Shown here: positions 13,801 through 22,488 of the stretch, in pieces | How positions within the stretch are numbered: position 1 is the first letter of the stretch | Layout of the letters: every line of letters begins with the position of its first letter | Origin: Rhineura floridana | Lineage: Eukaryota; Chordata; Lepidosauria; Squamata; Rhineuridae | Direction: 5' to 3' | Length of the DNA stretch: 64,000 nucleotides | Assembly: GCF_030035675.1 (NCBI RefSeq) | Contig: NC_084482.1 | Span: 187,523,873 to 187,587,872 of the forward strand | Notes under the pieces: generated by a model | The model's input: the letters and a program-made list of their open reading frames with translations, nothing else | Told to the model about the DNA's origin: nothing | Database searches by the model: none | Program-made: the position numbers and the translations under genes

Positions 13801-15004
13801 ATCACTGAACACTAAAGTCAGGATTATTCAGACCATGGTATTCCCGATCTTTATGTATGGATGTGAAAGTTGGACAGTGAAAAAAGCGGATAAGAGAAAA
13901 ATCAACTCCTTTGAAATGTGGTGTTGGAGGAGAGCTTTGCGCATGCCATGGACTGCGAAAAAGACCAATAATTGGGTGTTAGGACAAATTAAACCAGAAC
14001 TGTCACTAGAAGCTAAAATGATGACACTGAGATTATCATACTTTGGACACATAATGAGAAGACCTGATTCACTAGAAAAGACAATAATGATAGGAAAAAC
14101 AGGAGGGAGTAGAAAAAGAGGAAGGCCAAAGAAGAGATGGTTTGATTCCATAAAGGAAGCCACAGACTTGAACTTACGAGATCTGAACAGGGTGGTTTGT
14201 GACAGATGCTATTGGAGGTCACTGCTTCATAGGATCATCATAAGTCATAATCGACTTGAAGGCACATAACAACAGTCTAACCAAAAGAGCCTAGTTTAGG
14301 TGAGGGCATTGCTGACAGGTTCAGGAAGGGTAGATCTTGGGAAAACTACAGGAGACTTATTGGGACTTGGCAATGACAGATATGAGAGACAGAGGCTTTT
14401 GGAGGGGGAAAACCCTGAGCCAGGAATACAACATGACACCATGCGTGCATTAGCAAAACTTCGTTGCGCCCCATCTAACAGTATTTCATTCTGATGAATT
14501 CTGACCTCCTGTTGCAGAGGGTGAATCTGCGTTTTTCCCCTCTCCCTGGAATGACAAAGAGAAAAGCATTGTCCAATACATAATGTGCAGTGTTAGGGCT
14601 GAAGGTTAGGTGATGTGCGTGGGCTGCACTGGAGCCTTTACAGGAAGACTGCAAATGTGCTTTGGTTTCTGTGCCCATGTCCCCACTTCTTTTCCTCCTA
14701 CAGCACCCTTTGCCCCATCATACTGGTTCTGTTGCTGGTCTCTCCTGTTGATAAGGGTTGGTCAGCTCCATCTTCACCATATTGAGTTTGACACTGAAGA
14801 AGAAATAGATGATTAGACAGGAACTTAACTTCTCCACAATGGAGAAGTTGACCAGCTTCTATTTTCTGTCCAGAGTTTGCCAAGTGCCATTGACCATTTA
14901 TGTACTTGATGTTGTCTTTCCTTTTCTGTACCCCCCCCCAGGATAACCGGGTCTTTGAGACGTATTTGAAACCACTTTTCCGGAATGCCCTGTCGAAGCT
15001 ATGA
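1743..15004 (+). CDS. ACOX2: ACOX2, peroxisomal acyl-CoA oxidase 2, 3' part (last four coding exons)
   Basis: Exons at 1743-1848, 2783-3000, 8265-8397 and 14942-15004 splice in phase (106+218+133+63 nt) to about 172 C-terminal residues. The peptide follows the acyl-CoA oxidase C-terminal domain: [94 protein letters not shown], then a C-terminal SKL, the type-1 peroxisomal targeting signal. The family oxidises acyl-CoA to trans-2-enoyl-CoA with FAD and makes H2O2 in peroxisomes; ACOX2 is the form acting on branched-chain and bile-acid side-chain CoA esters. The choice of ACOX2 over ACOX1 or ACOX3 rests mainly on the neighbour KCTD6, convergent as in human. The FAD-binding and catalytic Glu regions lie upstream of the window. 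Confidence 0.9.
2030..2162. mobile_element. hAT-type palindromic MITE, family A
   Basis: It begins CAGGAGTAGC and contains GGCCCTCCAGATG on the left and an inverted CAACATCTGG on the right around a core with GGCTGGGACTGATGGGAG. About a dozen related copies occur in the window; the copy at 36091 has a perfect 8-bp target duplication. Confidence 0.7.
2185..2332 (-). mobile_element. tRNA-derived SINE with CR1-like tail
   Basis: On the minus strand the end reads ...AATGGTCTGATTCAGTATAAGGCAGCTTCCTA, the tail shared with the complete copy at 29066-29260. The tRNA-like head is degraded. Confidence 0.65.
2362..2597. mobile_element. Long foldback MITE, family E
   Basis: The outer ends are inverted copies: CATCCACACCATACATTTAA on the left and a mirrored AAATGTATGATGTGGA on the right. 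Further inward CCCCCAAAGAATTCTGG mirrors CCTCAGAATGCTTTGGGGG. The whole unit is one large imperfect palindrome. Relatives lie at 4808, 41673 and 48694. Confidence 0.75.
2783..3000 (+). CDS. ACOX2: ACOX2 coding exon (third from last)
   Basis: The acceptor is TTTTTCAG at 2782; the exon starts in phase 0 at Ala-His-Ser-His-Tyr and ends in phase 2 (CG) before the donor GTGAGG. It encodes the helix-rich ACOX C-terminal domain, including [12 protein letters not shown] and MGDFVQDTYLS. Confidence 0.93.
3510..3629. mobile_element. Foldback MITE, family C
   Basis: The left arm has TAGTCCTACTCTGAGTGGACCC and the right arm the inverted GGGTGTACTCTGAGTAGGACT, with a second inner inverted pair (ACTGAAGTGAAT / ATTAATTCTAATGGG). 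It is one of six copies in this window. Confidence 0.75.
3905..4103 (+). mobile_element. tRNA-derived SINE with CR1-like tail
   Basis: The head resembles a tRNA (ATAGCTTAGGGACAGAGCAT ... GGGTTCAGTCCCTG, A and B box-like). The body then reads AGGACTGAGAGACATTGCC and the tail CTGGATGGACCCAGTGATG and TTCTTATATTC. It is a degraded member of the family seen at 29066 and 57661. Confidence 0.65.
4500..4632 (+). mobile_element. L2-like LINE 3' end with (ATT)n tail
   Basis: The 3' consensus-like string ATGTAAGTCACCTAGAGTG is followed by an (ATT)n microsatellite at about 4604-4632. Similar ends occur at 10366-10757 and, inverted, at 44455. Only the last ~130 bases are clear. Confidence 0.55.
4808..5130. 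mobile_element. Long foldback MITE, family E
   Basis: The ends are GGCCACATTCATACAATACA and the inverted TGTATGATGCGGATGTGGTC. Inner paired segments include GGGAGCTGTAGTTTAAGGG against CCCTTAACAAACTACACTCC, and a central ACAATTCCCAATGTTCCC stretch. It is the best complete copy of family E in the window. Confidence 0.8.
5131..6000. other. ACOX2 intron, AT-rich, nothing recognised
   Basis: This is AT-rich intronic DNA between the exons at 3000 and 8265. I see no repeat family, RNA gene or conserved coding segment. Confidence 0.5.
6001..6115. mobile_element. hAT-type palindromic MITE, family A
   Basis: The core shows AACTCCCATCATCCTTGACC and inverted GGCTGGAGTCCAACGACATC, matching the family consensus. 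The ends are worn. Confidence 0.65.
6207..6348. mobile_element. hAT-type palindromic MITE, family A
   Basis: This second copy lies 90 bases after the previous one. It shows GGAGAACCTGTG at the left, CAGATGCTGTTGGACTC, and GAGTTGTAGTTCAGCCACAA with GGAGGGCCACATGTTCC at the right. A C-homopolymer run sits at about 6222-6232. Confidence 0.7.
6890..7245 (+). mobile_element. CR1-like LINE 3' end
   Basis: A frame reads LWNSLPQEAVMATNLDGF..GLDKFIKDKAI, which resembles the C-terminal segment following the reverse transcriptase in CR1-type LINEs. It is followed by the untranslated part GGTTGGCCGGTGTGAGAACAGG and CTGGCCTGATCCAGCA seen in six other fragments. The ORF is only a remnant. Confidence 0.6.
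7684..7812. mobile_element. hAT-type palindromic MITE, family A
   Basis: It shows GGGGTGGAGAAATTATAGCC at the left, a TTCCCATTATCTCTGACCATT core and inverted GGAGTCCAACATCATCTGCA at the right. Confidence 0.65.
7850..8135 (+). mobile_element. L2 LINE fragment (after reverse transcriptase)
   Basis: The translation PVQFRILALVSKALSVLGPG is typical of the L2/jockey C-terminal region (compare the better copy at 17404). It lies just upstream of the ACOX2 exon at 8265. Confidence 0.55.
8265..8397 (+). CDS. ACOX2: ACOX2 coding exon (second from last)
   Basis: The acceptor is CTCTTTCAG at 8264. The first base completes the split Arg codon, then [20 protein letters not shown] and [21 protein letters not shown] follow; the donor is CAG|GTGAGA. 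It matches the ACOX1 segment DAFDFTDQCLNSALGCYDG almost residue for residue. Confidence 0.95.
8966..9086. mobile_element. Foldback MITE, family C
   Basis: Left GGTTGCAGCCATTGTTAGTC and TAGAGTAGACCCATTGAAGT mirror right ATTTCAGTGGATC, GAGTAGGACTTAGTTAG and ATAACCCC. The core has GACATGACTAACTTCAG. Confidence 0.8.
9101..9210. mobile_element. hAT-type palindromic MITE, family B, with 8-bp duplication
   Basis: The terminal inverted repeats are CAGAGCTTGGAAAAGTTACT on the left and AGTAAATTTTCCAAGCTCTG on the right. Flanks are ggtgtggg and gatgtggg, an 8-bp target duplication with one mismatch, as for hAT elements. The sister copy is at 53505-53620 next to the PDHB promoter. Confidence 0.8.
10231..10846 (+). 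mobile_element. BovB (RTE) 3' fragment, split by an L2-like insertion
   Basis: The left piece (10231-10365) carries AAAAGACAATAATGCTGGG and the segment coding for GRPNKRWIDSIKEATDLNL. The right piece (10766-10846) carries ACTATTGGAGGTCACTGATT and the terminal TAAGTCGTAATCGACTTGAA. Together they match the 3' end of the long BovB copy at 11076. The two pieces are separated by the element at 10366-10757. Confidence 0.85.
10366..10757 (+). mobile_element. L2-like LINE 3' end inserted into BovB
   Basis: It ends TTGTAAGTCGCCCAGAGTGG, then a short hairpin-like GATTAACCTCTGCCAGATGG, then (AAAT)n. The insertion is flanked by an 8-bp duplication tagtttat (10358-10365 and 10758-10765) that interrupts the BovB sequence, so it is younger than the BovB fragment. 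Confidence 0.75.
11076..14273 (+). mobile_element. BovB (RTE-clade) LINE, near full length, with 12-bp target duplication
   Basis: A 3.2 kb copy is flanked by agtctaaccaaa at 11064-11075 and 14274-14285. It starts with an untranslated/ORF part (AGAGGAAGGCAATGGTAAACC, as in Sauria SINE tails). An endonuclease domain follows (GTWNMRSMNQGKLEIVKQEM; WNAKVG..NQIDYIIG; GTDHELV), then reverse transcriptase (YIPISKKGDPRECSNDRTIALI; GVRQGFILSPYLY; LRYADDTRLLA). The C-terminal part has MYGCESWTVKKADKRKINSF, WCWRRALRMPW and GRPKKRWFDSIKEATDLNL, and the 3' end is TAATCGACTTGAAGGCACAT. Coding frames change several times (pieces at about 11101-11598, 11549-11800, 11905-12360, 12575-13060, 13265-13546, 13835-14269), so it is dead. 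It sits in the last ACOX2 intron, on the same strand. Confidence 0.95.
14942..15004 (+). CDS. ACOX2: ACOX2 last coding exon with PTS1
   Basis: A C-rich tract ending CCAG (14938-14941) is the acceptor. Twenty codons read DNRVFETYLKPLFRNALSKL and then TGA at 15002-15004. The terminal SKL is a canonical peroxisomal import signal, which confirms both the frame and the gene end. Confidence 0.95.
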   Translation, partial: DNRVFETYLKPLFRNALSKL

Positions 15005-15119
15005 AGTGAAAGAAGGGAACGGAGCAGAGGCAGCTCCTTTTCTGCTGTCCTTAAAGCAACACTGCCATGTATTGATTAATGTAACCCATAAAATGTAAAA
15101 GCTGACTGCCTTCTTGCCG

Positions 15120-15125
15120 ATTAAA
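15120..15125 (+). terminator. ACOX2 poly(A) signal ATTAAA
   Basis: ATTAAA lies 116 bases after the ACOX2 stop and is followed by a T/G-rich stretch (15135-15190), as expected for cleavage and polyadenylation. It implies a 3' UTR of about 135-140 bases. Confidence 0.6.
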
Positions 15126-15305
15126 GCATTCACTTGCATTTTCTTGGCAAGCAGAAAGCAACCTGGGGTGGGGGAGTCATTTTGTCTTTACTAAAAATAG
15201 ACCCAAGTTTTATTTCTTTTACCACGCACAGCAGCACTTGCTGGTAGCCTATGTGCAGCCTGGACCACTGGGATTGCTGCTGTTGGGTTGGTCCACTAGT
15301 TCTTT

Positions 15306-15446
15306 TAGGGCATCGATGGGATAACCTGTGGTCCTCCAGATACTGCTGGACTCCAGCTCCCATCAGCCTTGACCATTGGCCATGCTGGCTGGAGCTGATG
15401 GGAGCCAGAGTCCAAGAACAGCTAGAGGGCCTCAGTTTCCTGCCTT
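15306..15446. mobile_element. hAT-type palindromic MITE, family A
   Basis: It shows GATAACCTGTGGTCCTCC, CTGCTGGACTCCAGCTCCCA, GGCTGGAGCTGATGGGAGCC and the inverted right end GAGGGCCTCAGTTTCC. It lies 180 bases past the ACOX2 poly(A) signal. Confidence 0.75.
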
Positions 15447-15720
15447 GTTTTAGGACCAAGATAGCAGTTGTACATCATCTCCTGTTGCAACTTTAGTGAT
15501 GGCAGAATTGCCAGTGGTGTGCTCCAGAAACAACTACAGCTCTTCTTAGGAGTGACTAGTTTTGAGATGGTCCTTTGCAAAGAGCTCTCTGATACCCCTG
15601 TCCTGCGATGCTCAGTGGATCCTCAACCACAGGCTTACTTAGGAGCATATATGCTACCTCCAGGATCTGGTGCAGCAGGCCTTTGAATACCAGAGAACAA
15701 AAGCGGGAGATGGCTGTTGT

Positions 15721-15938
15721 CCAATGTGGTGTAATGGTTAGGGTATCAGGGTATGACCTAGGAGACCAGGGTTTGAATCCCCACTCAGCAATGAAAGCTC
15801 ACTGGGTAACCCTGGGCCATTCACTGTATCTCACCCTAACCTACCTCACAGGGTGGTTGTGAGGAGAAAATGGGCAGGGGAGAACCATGTACACTGCCTT
15901 GAGCTCCTTGGAGGAAAGGTGGGATATAAATGTAATAG
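15721..15938 (+). mobile_element. MIR-type CORE-SINE (tRNA-derived)
   Basis: The tRNA-like head has A box TGGTGTAATGGTTAGGG and B box GGGTTTGAATCC. The body has the MIR core (AACCCTGGGCCATTCACTG, CCTCACAGGGTGGTTGTGAG), and the tail is AGGTGGGATATAAATGTAAT. Six related copies or fragments lie in this window. Confidence 0.85.
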
Positions 15939-15941
15939 ACA

Positions 15942-16055
15942 CATAAGTACTGCTTGTGGGCTTCCCTGAGGCATCTGGTTGGCCACTGGTGACAAAGAGG
16001 CTGCTGGACTAGATAGGCCTTGGGGTGTAATCCAGTAGAGCCCTTAGGTGCTTAT
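15942..16055 (+). mobile_element. CR1-like LINE 3' fragment
   Basis: It contains GGGCTTCCCTGAGGCATCTG, GTTGGCCACTGGTGA and CTGGACTAGATAGGCCTTGG, the same tail as at 6890-7245. Confidence 0.55.
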
Positions 16056-16149
16056 TGTGAGAAGTAAAAATGGTGGCTTGCAGACCCACTGCTGCCTACA
16101 CCAGGCCTAGGTCTTCTACAGTTAGCAGCATCCCAGTGACTGAGGGGCT

Positions 16150-16350
16150 TATACATAAAATGGGCACTCATTATGATGGCTCTGTACTATCAGGGGCAGT
16201 ATGGCTCTGAATACCAGTTGCTGCACACCACAAATGGGGAGAGTGCTGATATCCTGCTTGTGAGCTTCCCATAGGCAGCTGGTAAATCACAGTGAGAACA
16301 GAGTGTTGGACCTTTAGACTGATCCAGCAGGGCTCGTCTTGTGTTCAGTG
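16150..16350 (+). mobile_element. CR1-like LINE 3' fragment
   Basis: It contains GGCTCTGAATACCAGTTGCT, GAGCTTCCCATAGGCAGCTG and CTGATCCAGCAGGGCTCGTC with the terminal CTTGTGTTC. Confidence 0.6.
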
Positions 16351-17267
16351 CTTCACTGCCACCACCCTTCTCATTTGTGAGTTCTGTATCACCAGGATAT
16401 ATTCAGTGTACATATTTCATAATTGGTATTATTGGTCAAGTAGCAACTATCACTTCAGAACAGGTGGGGAACTTCCAGCCTGCAGCCCTAATTAGGCCAA
16501 CCAGGCCTCCCAATTTAGTGTGCAAGGCCATTTTGGCCCAGCCACACCCACCTGTCACTCATCTGAGATAAGGTAAAGCTGCAGCTGCAAAGGAACAATG
16601 GGAGAGTTAAGAGCTTGCTCAGATTGTTCCTTTGCATAGTTTTCACTGGGCACTGTAGCATAGCTCTAGCCAGGGAAAGATCCACTTAATATCATATGAC
16701 ATCAGGTGATTGACAGGTGCGTGTTCCTGCCCACCTATCAAATGTCACCCACAGAGAGTTGACAACAATTTGATCTGACCAAAACTGATTCCCTACCCGT
16801 TCTAACACATCACAGTAGTTTCCTGTATGGAAATTTGCCTGCCCTGATGCACACAAAAAGTATGGGTTTGACTGTAACTATTGTAATATCCTGTTTTTTT
16901 AATTGTTTCAGGGAAATGTATCCAAGTGCCTAATCTGTAAAAACAGCAAGAAGCCTTTAAGAACCATCAGACCCTTTGAATATAATTGTACCTCTTTAAA
17001 ACCCACCTTGCAACCTTTAATTTAAAATCTCACTGTGGTGACAGAGCTCGCACTAAATTAAAGATCTTGCACTGAAAAGGCAAGGTATAAATGTTTTAAA
17101 TTAAAAATAAATAAATTTCACACAAACAGCAGCTAATAGAAATTGACAGAGCTTAAATTAAGCTAATGTTCACCTAGTTCGACCTGTGTTGCTTCCGTAT
17201 AAATTAACCTGCTTGCCTAACTGTAGTTTAGGAAAGCACCTTTAGGCAAATAAATTATAATTCAGAA

Positions 17268-17392
17268 GTAGCTCAGTGACCAAGTTCATTTTCTGCTTGT
17301 AAAAGGAACTCAGGTTTAAACCATGGGTACCTCTCTCTGTTAACCTACCTCAGTGAATTGTTATGAGGATAAAATGGGGGAAAATCCATGTA
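17268..17392 (+). mobile_element. MIR-type SINE fragment
   Basis: The core CTACCTCAGTGAATTGTTAT and GAGGATAAAATGGGGG match the other MIR-type copies; the head is poorly kept. Confidence 0.5.
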
Positions 17393-17403
17393 TGCCAACA
17401 TTG

Positions 17404-18035
17404 AGCTTTCAGTGTTCTATGCTCTGATAACCTCCTAATTAGACCACTGCAATGAGTTTTACATGGGGCTTCCCTTGAAGATTGTGCAGCAATTGCTGGT
17501 GGTGTAGAATACTGCTGACAAGTTATTATGTGGGGCAGCAAGATGGGATCATGTGTCACCAATCCTTAAAGTATTGCAGCGGCTGCCTGAGAGCTACTGG
17601 GCCCAATTCAAAGGACTGGAACTAGCATACAAAGCCCTGAATGGCTTGAGATTCAGGTATTTGAAGAAGTGTCTTCCCCAGTACCTATCAGTTCAGGCTT
17701 TGAGATGGGTGGGGGAGGCCCTGTTTGTGTTCACTGGACAGGCACGGCTCATGTGCTGGTGATGCAAAGCAGGGCTTTCTCAGTGGAGGGGCTCTGGTTG
17801 TAGAATTCCCTTCTGGTGGCGTTCTGACTGCCTAAACACTTACCTTTCAGGTGACAACTAAAACATATTCTGGTGCACAGCTAGTGTGGAATTAAACAAT
17901 CTAGGTACTGCTGCCTGCTGTGTTGTATTTCATTATTGATAATGGTTTATTTATTGTTTTGTGATTATTGTAAGCCACCCTGAGCTCCTACAGGAAAGAG
18001 GCTGAGAAATAAGAATAAATAATAACAACAACATT
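17404..18035 (+). mobile_element. L2 LINE 3' end
   Basis: The frames read LKVLQRLPESYWAQFKGLEL, AYKALNGLRFRYLKKCLPQY and later FSVEGLW..IPFW-like pieces, the region after the reverse transcriptase in L2. The 3' end is TTGTAAGCCACCCTGAGCTC with an (AATA)n-type tail. Several stops and shifts show it is dead. Confidence 0.8.
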
Positions 18036-18110
18036 GTGATAAAGGATTTCAGTAAACAAGCTAAGAAAGTCCTCAGCAGGTAGTAAAGGTGGAGAGCAAG
18101 AGGCTTCATG

Positions 18111-18275
18111 GGGCAACTGTGGTTAGAATGTCAGAACTAGGACTGGGGAGACTTCAGTTCAAATCTGCATCAGCCATGAAGCTCACTGGATGATCTTTGG
18201 GCTGTTTCTATCATCCTATCCTACCTCATTTGTTGCTGTTAGAATAAAGTACATAATATCGTAATACATGATACT
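18111..18275 (+). mobile_element. Old MIR-type SINE
   Basis: TTCAGTTCAAATCTGC (B box), GCCATGAAGCTCACTGGATG and CTATCCTACCTCATTTGTTG give a recognisable but highly diverged MIR core. Confidence 0.5.
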
Positions 18276-18299
18276 GTGGTGCAGAGGTGAGAATGAAGG

Positions 18300-19400
18300 A
18301 GGGAGAATAATGGCTTGCCAAAGGCCACCTAATGAGTTTGCAATCAAGGCGAATGTTGAATATTGGATTTGTTTGCTCACAGTTAAACTGCTACACTACA
18401 TGTAGCTTATTAAACAAAAAGAAACAAGTCATGTACAATTAAAGCTATTGTATAATTTCCTCTTGACTTCAGAGGTGATGGGCCTATATTCCATATACAA
18501 TATTGTTTATTGCTTAATTTTTTTCGATTCTGTCATTCATACATTAAACAACTGTCACCATTGCTAATAAAGGAGTATTATGCCTCATTCTGTCTTTATT
18601 GGATTATTTTGGACTGATGCTTCTGCTAGCATGAAAAACTCTGGGGTTTGTGAATAGAGATATGAGGAAGCAACAGCTGTCTGAGAGTGGTCCAAAATTT
18701 GTTGGTGTTGGGATGCTCCAAATCCACTGCTAGGCTGGACTGAAGAGATGAAAAGGTTTCAGTAAAGAGCCAAGTGAATCTTGGATGAAGCTAGCAGGCA
18801 TCTCCACTTGTTTACAAATAACGTTTGTCTTGAGTTAATTTTTAAACACCTCTGTTGTCTTCAAAATCCCAACTTTCCCCATCTTGTATTCCACCTTTGG
18901 GGATTATTCTTTTCTTAGGGAAATTTTTAACAAAATAGCTAGTTACATAGCCATCAATACAGTCTCTTACCTACTGAAGTCACCTCACAAAACTGGCGAA
19001 AATGTAAGAAACAGGCAGTTATGGAGCAGATGACAAGTAAGCTAGTTCACAAAAGTAAAATACATTACAACCCTCTGCCACTATTCATTTAAATGTAAAT
19101 ACATGAGGACTGGAAATGTTGGTTTAACCTGAAGAAATGGGCATCTTAAGATCCTATGGATTACAAAAAGTGTGGTGAGCTGTGCATTACTGAATTTTGA
19201 TGCAAAACACTGCTATGAATTCCAGGCAATAACCCCAAGGGACTAGTCCAATGTACTTACCACAGTAGCCTTACCTTTGTCACCTGTAAAAGTTTGATTT
19301 CTCTCAAAGGTTTCACTGTTACTTCCTTTAGTAATAATTCAACGCAGATGAATATACCTAGCAGACTGGCTCTTCCAGTACACACAAAGCTGATCTTTAA
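18300..19400. other. Intergenic DNA between ACOX2 and KCTD6, nothing recognised
   Basis: AT-rich DNA without a recognised repeat or coding segment. Confidence 0.5.
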
Positions 19401-19757
19401 AAACTTCTGAGGATACCTTGCTGGTTGTTCCACTACTAGTGATTGCCATTTGCTGACAACACAGAAACAGGCCTTCTTGGTAATAGCACCCACTCTGGAA
19501 CGCCCACCCTCGGGTAATTCATGTGGTAGAGACAGTAACAACCTTTAAACACCTCATATCTAGGCATTCCTGGTCTCTGGCTCTTAATATTTGTACACTG
19601 ATTTTATCTGTGATATATAGCTGCATTTTAGTTTACTAGTTTTTAGAAAATTTTATTGACTATTATTGTATATTTTGTGTAAACTTTAGTTTTTTAAAAT
19701 TATGTAAATTGCTTATAATTTTTTTATTAAGCACAATTTTTTATGAATAAATAAATG
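19400..19757 (+). mobile_element. L2-like LINE 3' end, decayed
   Basis: It has GCCTTCTTGGTAATAGCACC (as in the 48905 copy), a T/A-rich untranslated stretch, TTATGTAAATTGCTTATAAT and a GAATAAATAAATGA tail. Confidence 0.5.
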
Positions 19758-19759
19758 AA

Positions 19760-21801
19760 GCAGGCAAAAGCATATGTTGGCACAAGGGTTCTTGTCTGCC
19801 ATAGGCAGAGGCATAATTCCCTATGATGTCAGTAAAAGCAAAACTTAATTACTTTTTAACTAAAAACTTTCCAGGGCTTCCTCAAGCCTTATTGGCAGTG
19901 CAATAATTATTGAATAGGTACGCATTTTAAAAAAGAACTGCATGCTCTGTTCATGGAGTGGAACAGATGAGGTACAGATGACCTTAAAGGTGGTTTACTT
20001 GGTAATATTATAGACCAAATCTTCTACTTTCTTCTCATGTATTTCATTGTATAAGGAACACTAGTTATATTCACTAATAGGCCAAAAAACCTTGTGGTTT
20101 AAGAACATACCTATAGCCAACAGATATTTCTATTAAACTTTACAAAGCAGGGAAATTGGGTAGCTATAGTGAATGCACCAGGGGAGCAGGAGACCTGACC
20201 TCCTCAGTGTGATACTGTACTGCCCTACAAATTTGTAAAAATGTGAACACAATTTGGGTTGGTCTTTCATAGTCCAATCCACTTCCTGTGTAGTTTGGAA
20301 GAATTTAGTAACATGTCCCTATTTATGGCAGAGAAGGTCAACTTCTATATTCTTGGAAACCCCTATATTGTCTAAATGCTGTTCTGGAGGCTGGAAGTGT
20401 ATAGGCTATTGTGAGCTCAACCACTCAGTTGGTATGAGGTCATAGAGTGGAAGGAGTGGGGCTGAAGAACAACTCTGCTTCCTGAAAGATCTCCTAATGA
20501 ATGGGACTGGCGGTGACACTGTTGCTTTGCCACAATGAAAATGAAATGAAATGCATATGAAATACACATGCAGACTCACTGCTTTTTTCCTTACAAGTGA
20601 AATTGCTTTTTAACCTAATTTGAAAAATACATTTGTTTTACAATTCTATCATTTTGCCCAGCCAAGCTACCACTTACAATATAGATCTCTAAATCCTGAT
20701 GACGTTCATTGCAACATTATTATTACTTTGGTTGCTTTGAAAATTCCAGTCAGTGCTTCTAAAAGTTAATCATTCCTGCCCCCCCCTTTATTCTTTCAGA
20801 GGAACATCTTCATTTTTTCTTGTTCCTAGGATAATTAGTTGGAGAGAACAAAAACAAAAAATTACAGATCTGACTTCCACGTTTCATGTTTTTATTAGTT
20901 TCTTGCTGACAAGCATTACACTTAGGAATAATATTGCACCAGGCATTAAAAAATTTAGAGTCCTACAGCAGGGATGTTTTTGCATTCCAAATCCAGTATA
21001 AATACTTCTAATTGTATTTTCATAGCCATAGATAATATTTGGTTGCTTGATTTATAATGCATAGAAAGAAACAGTTGTCATAACTGTAAAATGTTGTACT
21101 GTTGAAAATAAAACCAGGAGCAGAGGTTGATCTCAGAGGTTTGTTGGTACCTACATCATTATAATACTGCTTGGTTACTGGATTATGAAAACTGGGTTAG
21201 AATGCATGATGGCACTGTTTCCTCTCCAACTGCACTTTAACAATTCTGGGTGCAGTCCAGAAGGAGCTCCACAAACTTCTCTTCAACTGTTCCTATTCTT
21301 TACAGTTTGGCTTTGCGCATGAGAAGTCCATGCTGAACTGGATCCTCTGGAATGTTCCCAGTGGTTATCTTACTAGGACAGATTAAACACAGGATAAAAC
21401 AGGAGGTGATGTTTAGCACTTTACACTGTATTGTATGAACACCACAGGGAAAAAAGTATCCTAATGTAGCTATTCTGCAATTTTTTCAAGGATGCCCTCT
21501 TGCTTCATCCTTTGTTTTTGTTTTTTTTTAAAAAGGCGTGTCTTGACAGAATGAGCAGGCACATGCATAAGTTCCTCACAACATGACAGAAGGCGAGAGG
21601 CCAGAGCATGTTCATTCTCCAGTCATTAAGAATCAATAATAAATATTCAAAACAATTACATACATACATACATATATATTGAGAGAGAGAGCCTCCATTG
21701 TCGCTTAAGTGAAAGCCAGACTTCAGTCTCTAATACATTGTTCTGAGAAGCTGCTACTTCACTTCTGGAGAGTAAACGAAAAATTGGGGAAGAAGGGGAA
21801 A
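19760..21801. other. KCTD6 3' flank, including its probable 3' UTR
   Basis: KCTD6 ends at 21802 on the minus strand, so its 3' UTR runs leftwards here. Minus-strand AATAAA hexamers occur near 20782 and 20891, but I cannot tell which is used. A small compound microsatellite (TACA)n/(TA)n/(GA)n lies at about 21656-21692. No coding segment or transposon was recognised. Confidence 0.45.
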
Positions 21802-22488
21802 TCAGTCCTCTGTTTTCCGTGCCAGTCTACAGAAAGTCCAGTTGTGTTCAACTGTATTTTCATTGGCTCGTTCACTCATGTGGTGGACCCTTGTATTTCG
21901 GATGGTGAAGCCTTGCTTTGTGATGTACTCCATCAGATGGACTCTGAGAGAGACTTCCTGGTGGTAATCGCATGGCCCAAATGTAAAAGAAACTTGGCAG
22001 TCTCTAGTGTCCATCATATGCTTATTCCATTTGGTAAAATGGTTGGAAATGCCTTCCAGCAATGAATGGACCTTGGTCGTAATGGTTAGCTGTGTTATGA
22101 TCACCGCCACTGGGTTCGAATATTTTGAAAGCTTGCGGGTACTGGAAAGCTCCACTACTTCCTCAAAGGTATCCACTGGATACAAAGGTTTGGGGTCATT
22201 AAGACACTGTATTAAGGGTTCAATCTGATAAAAATCTGCTTCTTTCCGAAGCAGGTCAAATTCCTTGAAGTCCAGAGGCAGAGCCAGCTCTGATGTCCGT
22301 AAAAAGTTGAGAACATAGCGGAAAAGTGGTCCATCCCTGTCAATGAAGTAATTGCCTTGAGAATCCCTGGCAGTGGGGAAATCTCCCCTGAACATGGCTC
22401 CCAGCATCGAATCGGGATACCTTGTGAGTGTGGTGAGCGACGTTGTATACAAGTGTCCACCCACGTTTAGAGTGACTGGTTCAGTCAT
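21802..22488 (-). CDS. KCTD6: KCTD6 main coding exon
   Basis: The open frame of 228 codons is uninterrupted; on the minus strand it follows CCCTTTCCCAG directly, so the first ATG is also the first codon of the exon. It could start translation by itself in transcripts lacking the 27-nt exon. Confidence 0.97.
   Translation of the reverse strand: MTEPVTLNVGGHLYTTSLTTLTRYPDSMLGAMFRGDFPTARDSQGNYFIDRDGPLFRYVLNFLRTSELALPLDFKEFDLLRKEADFYQIEPLIQCLNDPKPLYPVDTFEEVVELSSTRKLSKYSNPVAVIITQLTITTKVHSLLEGISNHFTKWNKHMMDTRDCQVSFTFGPCDYHQEVSLRVHLMEYITKQGFTIRNTRVHHMSERANENTVEHNWTFCRLARKTED

Noticed and set aside
13835-14269. 144-codon frame with MYGCESWTVKK
   Set aside because: This is the BovB C-terminal region, not a separate gene.
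15721-15790. tRNA gene candidate from A and B box-like strings
   Set aside because: It is the promoter of a MIR-type SINE; no cloverleaf can be drawn.
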